From contig NZ_FOSS01000007.1 of assembly GCF_900114355.1 (NCBI RefSeq), positions 87,437-128,413 on the forward strand: a stretch of DNA of 40,977 nt. Reading direction: 5' to 3'. The notes beneath the pieces are model-generated. The model was not told the DNA's origin and searched no databases. It worked only from the letters and a program-made list of their open reading frames with translations. Shown one piece after another: positions 40,837 through 40,977 of the stretch (the first letter of the stretch is position 1; each line of letters opens with the position of its first letter). A program made the translations under genes and the position numbers. Source of the DNA: Lysobacter sp. cf310 (GTDB lineage Bacteria; Pseudomonadota; Gammaproteobacteria; Xanthomonadales; Xanthomonadaceae).

Positions 40837-40977
40837 CGCATGCGCAGCAGGCGGAAGCTGTTGACCTTCGGACCTAGCCGACGAAGCAACAGCAAAAGCA
40901 AATCCTCCCCAACCCTCCTTTTTCAAAGGAGGGAGCTAGAAGCAACGGCAAGTGACCCGCATGCGCAGCAGGCGGAA
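40830..40977. repeat. 27-nt direct repeat pair at the window edge
   Basis: The 27 nt from AGTGACCCGCATG to GCGGAA occur identically at 40830-40856 and 40951-40977, 121 nt apart. The second copy stops at the window end, so the array may continue. Between them, 40885-40935 holds a degenerate copy of the 29311-29423 inverted repeat arm (AGCAAATCC...TTTTTCAAAGGAGGGAG). From 40542 to the end no gene is seen. Confidence 0.85.

Overview
The window is high-GC chromosomal DNA, most likely from a Lysobacter-like member of the Xanthomonadaceae (Gammaproteobacteria). The main reasons are a complete F1Fo ATP synthase operon (atpIBEFHAGDC) lying near glmU and glmS, strong GC bias at third codon positions, many xanthomonad-type TonB-receptor, kinase-TPR and PD40 genes, and several families of short palindromic interspersed repeats. 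The assignment rests on gene content and style, not on a marker-gene search.

Layout. 1-2350: a REP-like palindrome, a cobalamin riboswitch and the btuB-type TonB receptor it controls, closed by a strong terminator. 2595-6840: a membrane Ser/Thr kinase with a TPR region, then three small membrane proteins. 6850-10570: a LysR regulator divergent from a Tat-exported tandem-domain protein, a PD40 protein and a DUF1772 membrane protein. 10752-15673: a ClsC-like phospholipase D, a serine beta-lactamase-family hydrolase and a CPA1 Na+/H+ antiporter. 15762-17471: a hipBA module with an AT-rich, dyad-rich control region. 17585-19417: glmS.

19478-29264 is the most interesting part. It holds a cluster of TGTCCG/CGGACA sites with a perfect 22-bp palindrome, a near-consensus sigma-54 promoter, and then an apparent operon of periplasmic adaptor, unrecognised 72-residue protein, ABC ATPase and two FtsX/MacB-type permeases. 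These are followed by an exported DUF885 metallopeptidase, an NtrC-type sigma-54 activator (GAYTGA variant) and a histidine kinase with almost no periplasmic loop. The likely logic is that the kinase senses an envelope event or the transporter itself, phosphorylates the activator, and the activator binds the TGTCCG sites and fires the sigma-54 promoter of the transporter operon. The small protein between adaptor and ATPase is a candidate cargo, signal or accessory subunit. This block separates glmS from glmU, which in many relatives sit together after the atp genes.

29311-38984: a bidirectional 39-nt inverted repeat, glmU, a GtrA-family flippase, an interspersed repeat, a terminator and the whole atp operon on the minus strand, with REP palindromes between atpC and atpD and a good sigma-70 promoter before atpI. 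39179-40977: a DUF2061 membrane protein behind a promoter carrying a Fur-box-like palindrome, an outer-membrane beta-barrel protein behind a perfect 20-bp palindrome, and a gene-free repeat-rich tail. No rRNA, tRNA, CRISPR array, transposase or phage gene was recognised.
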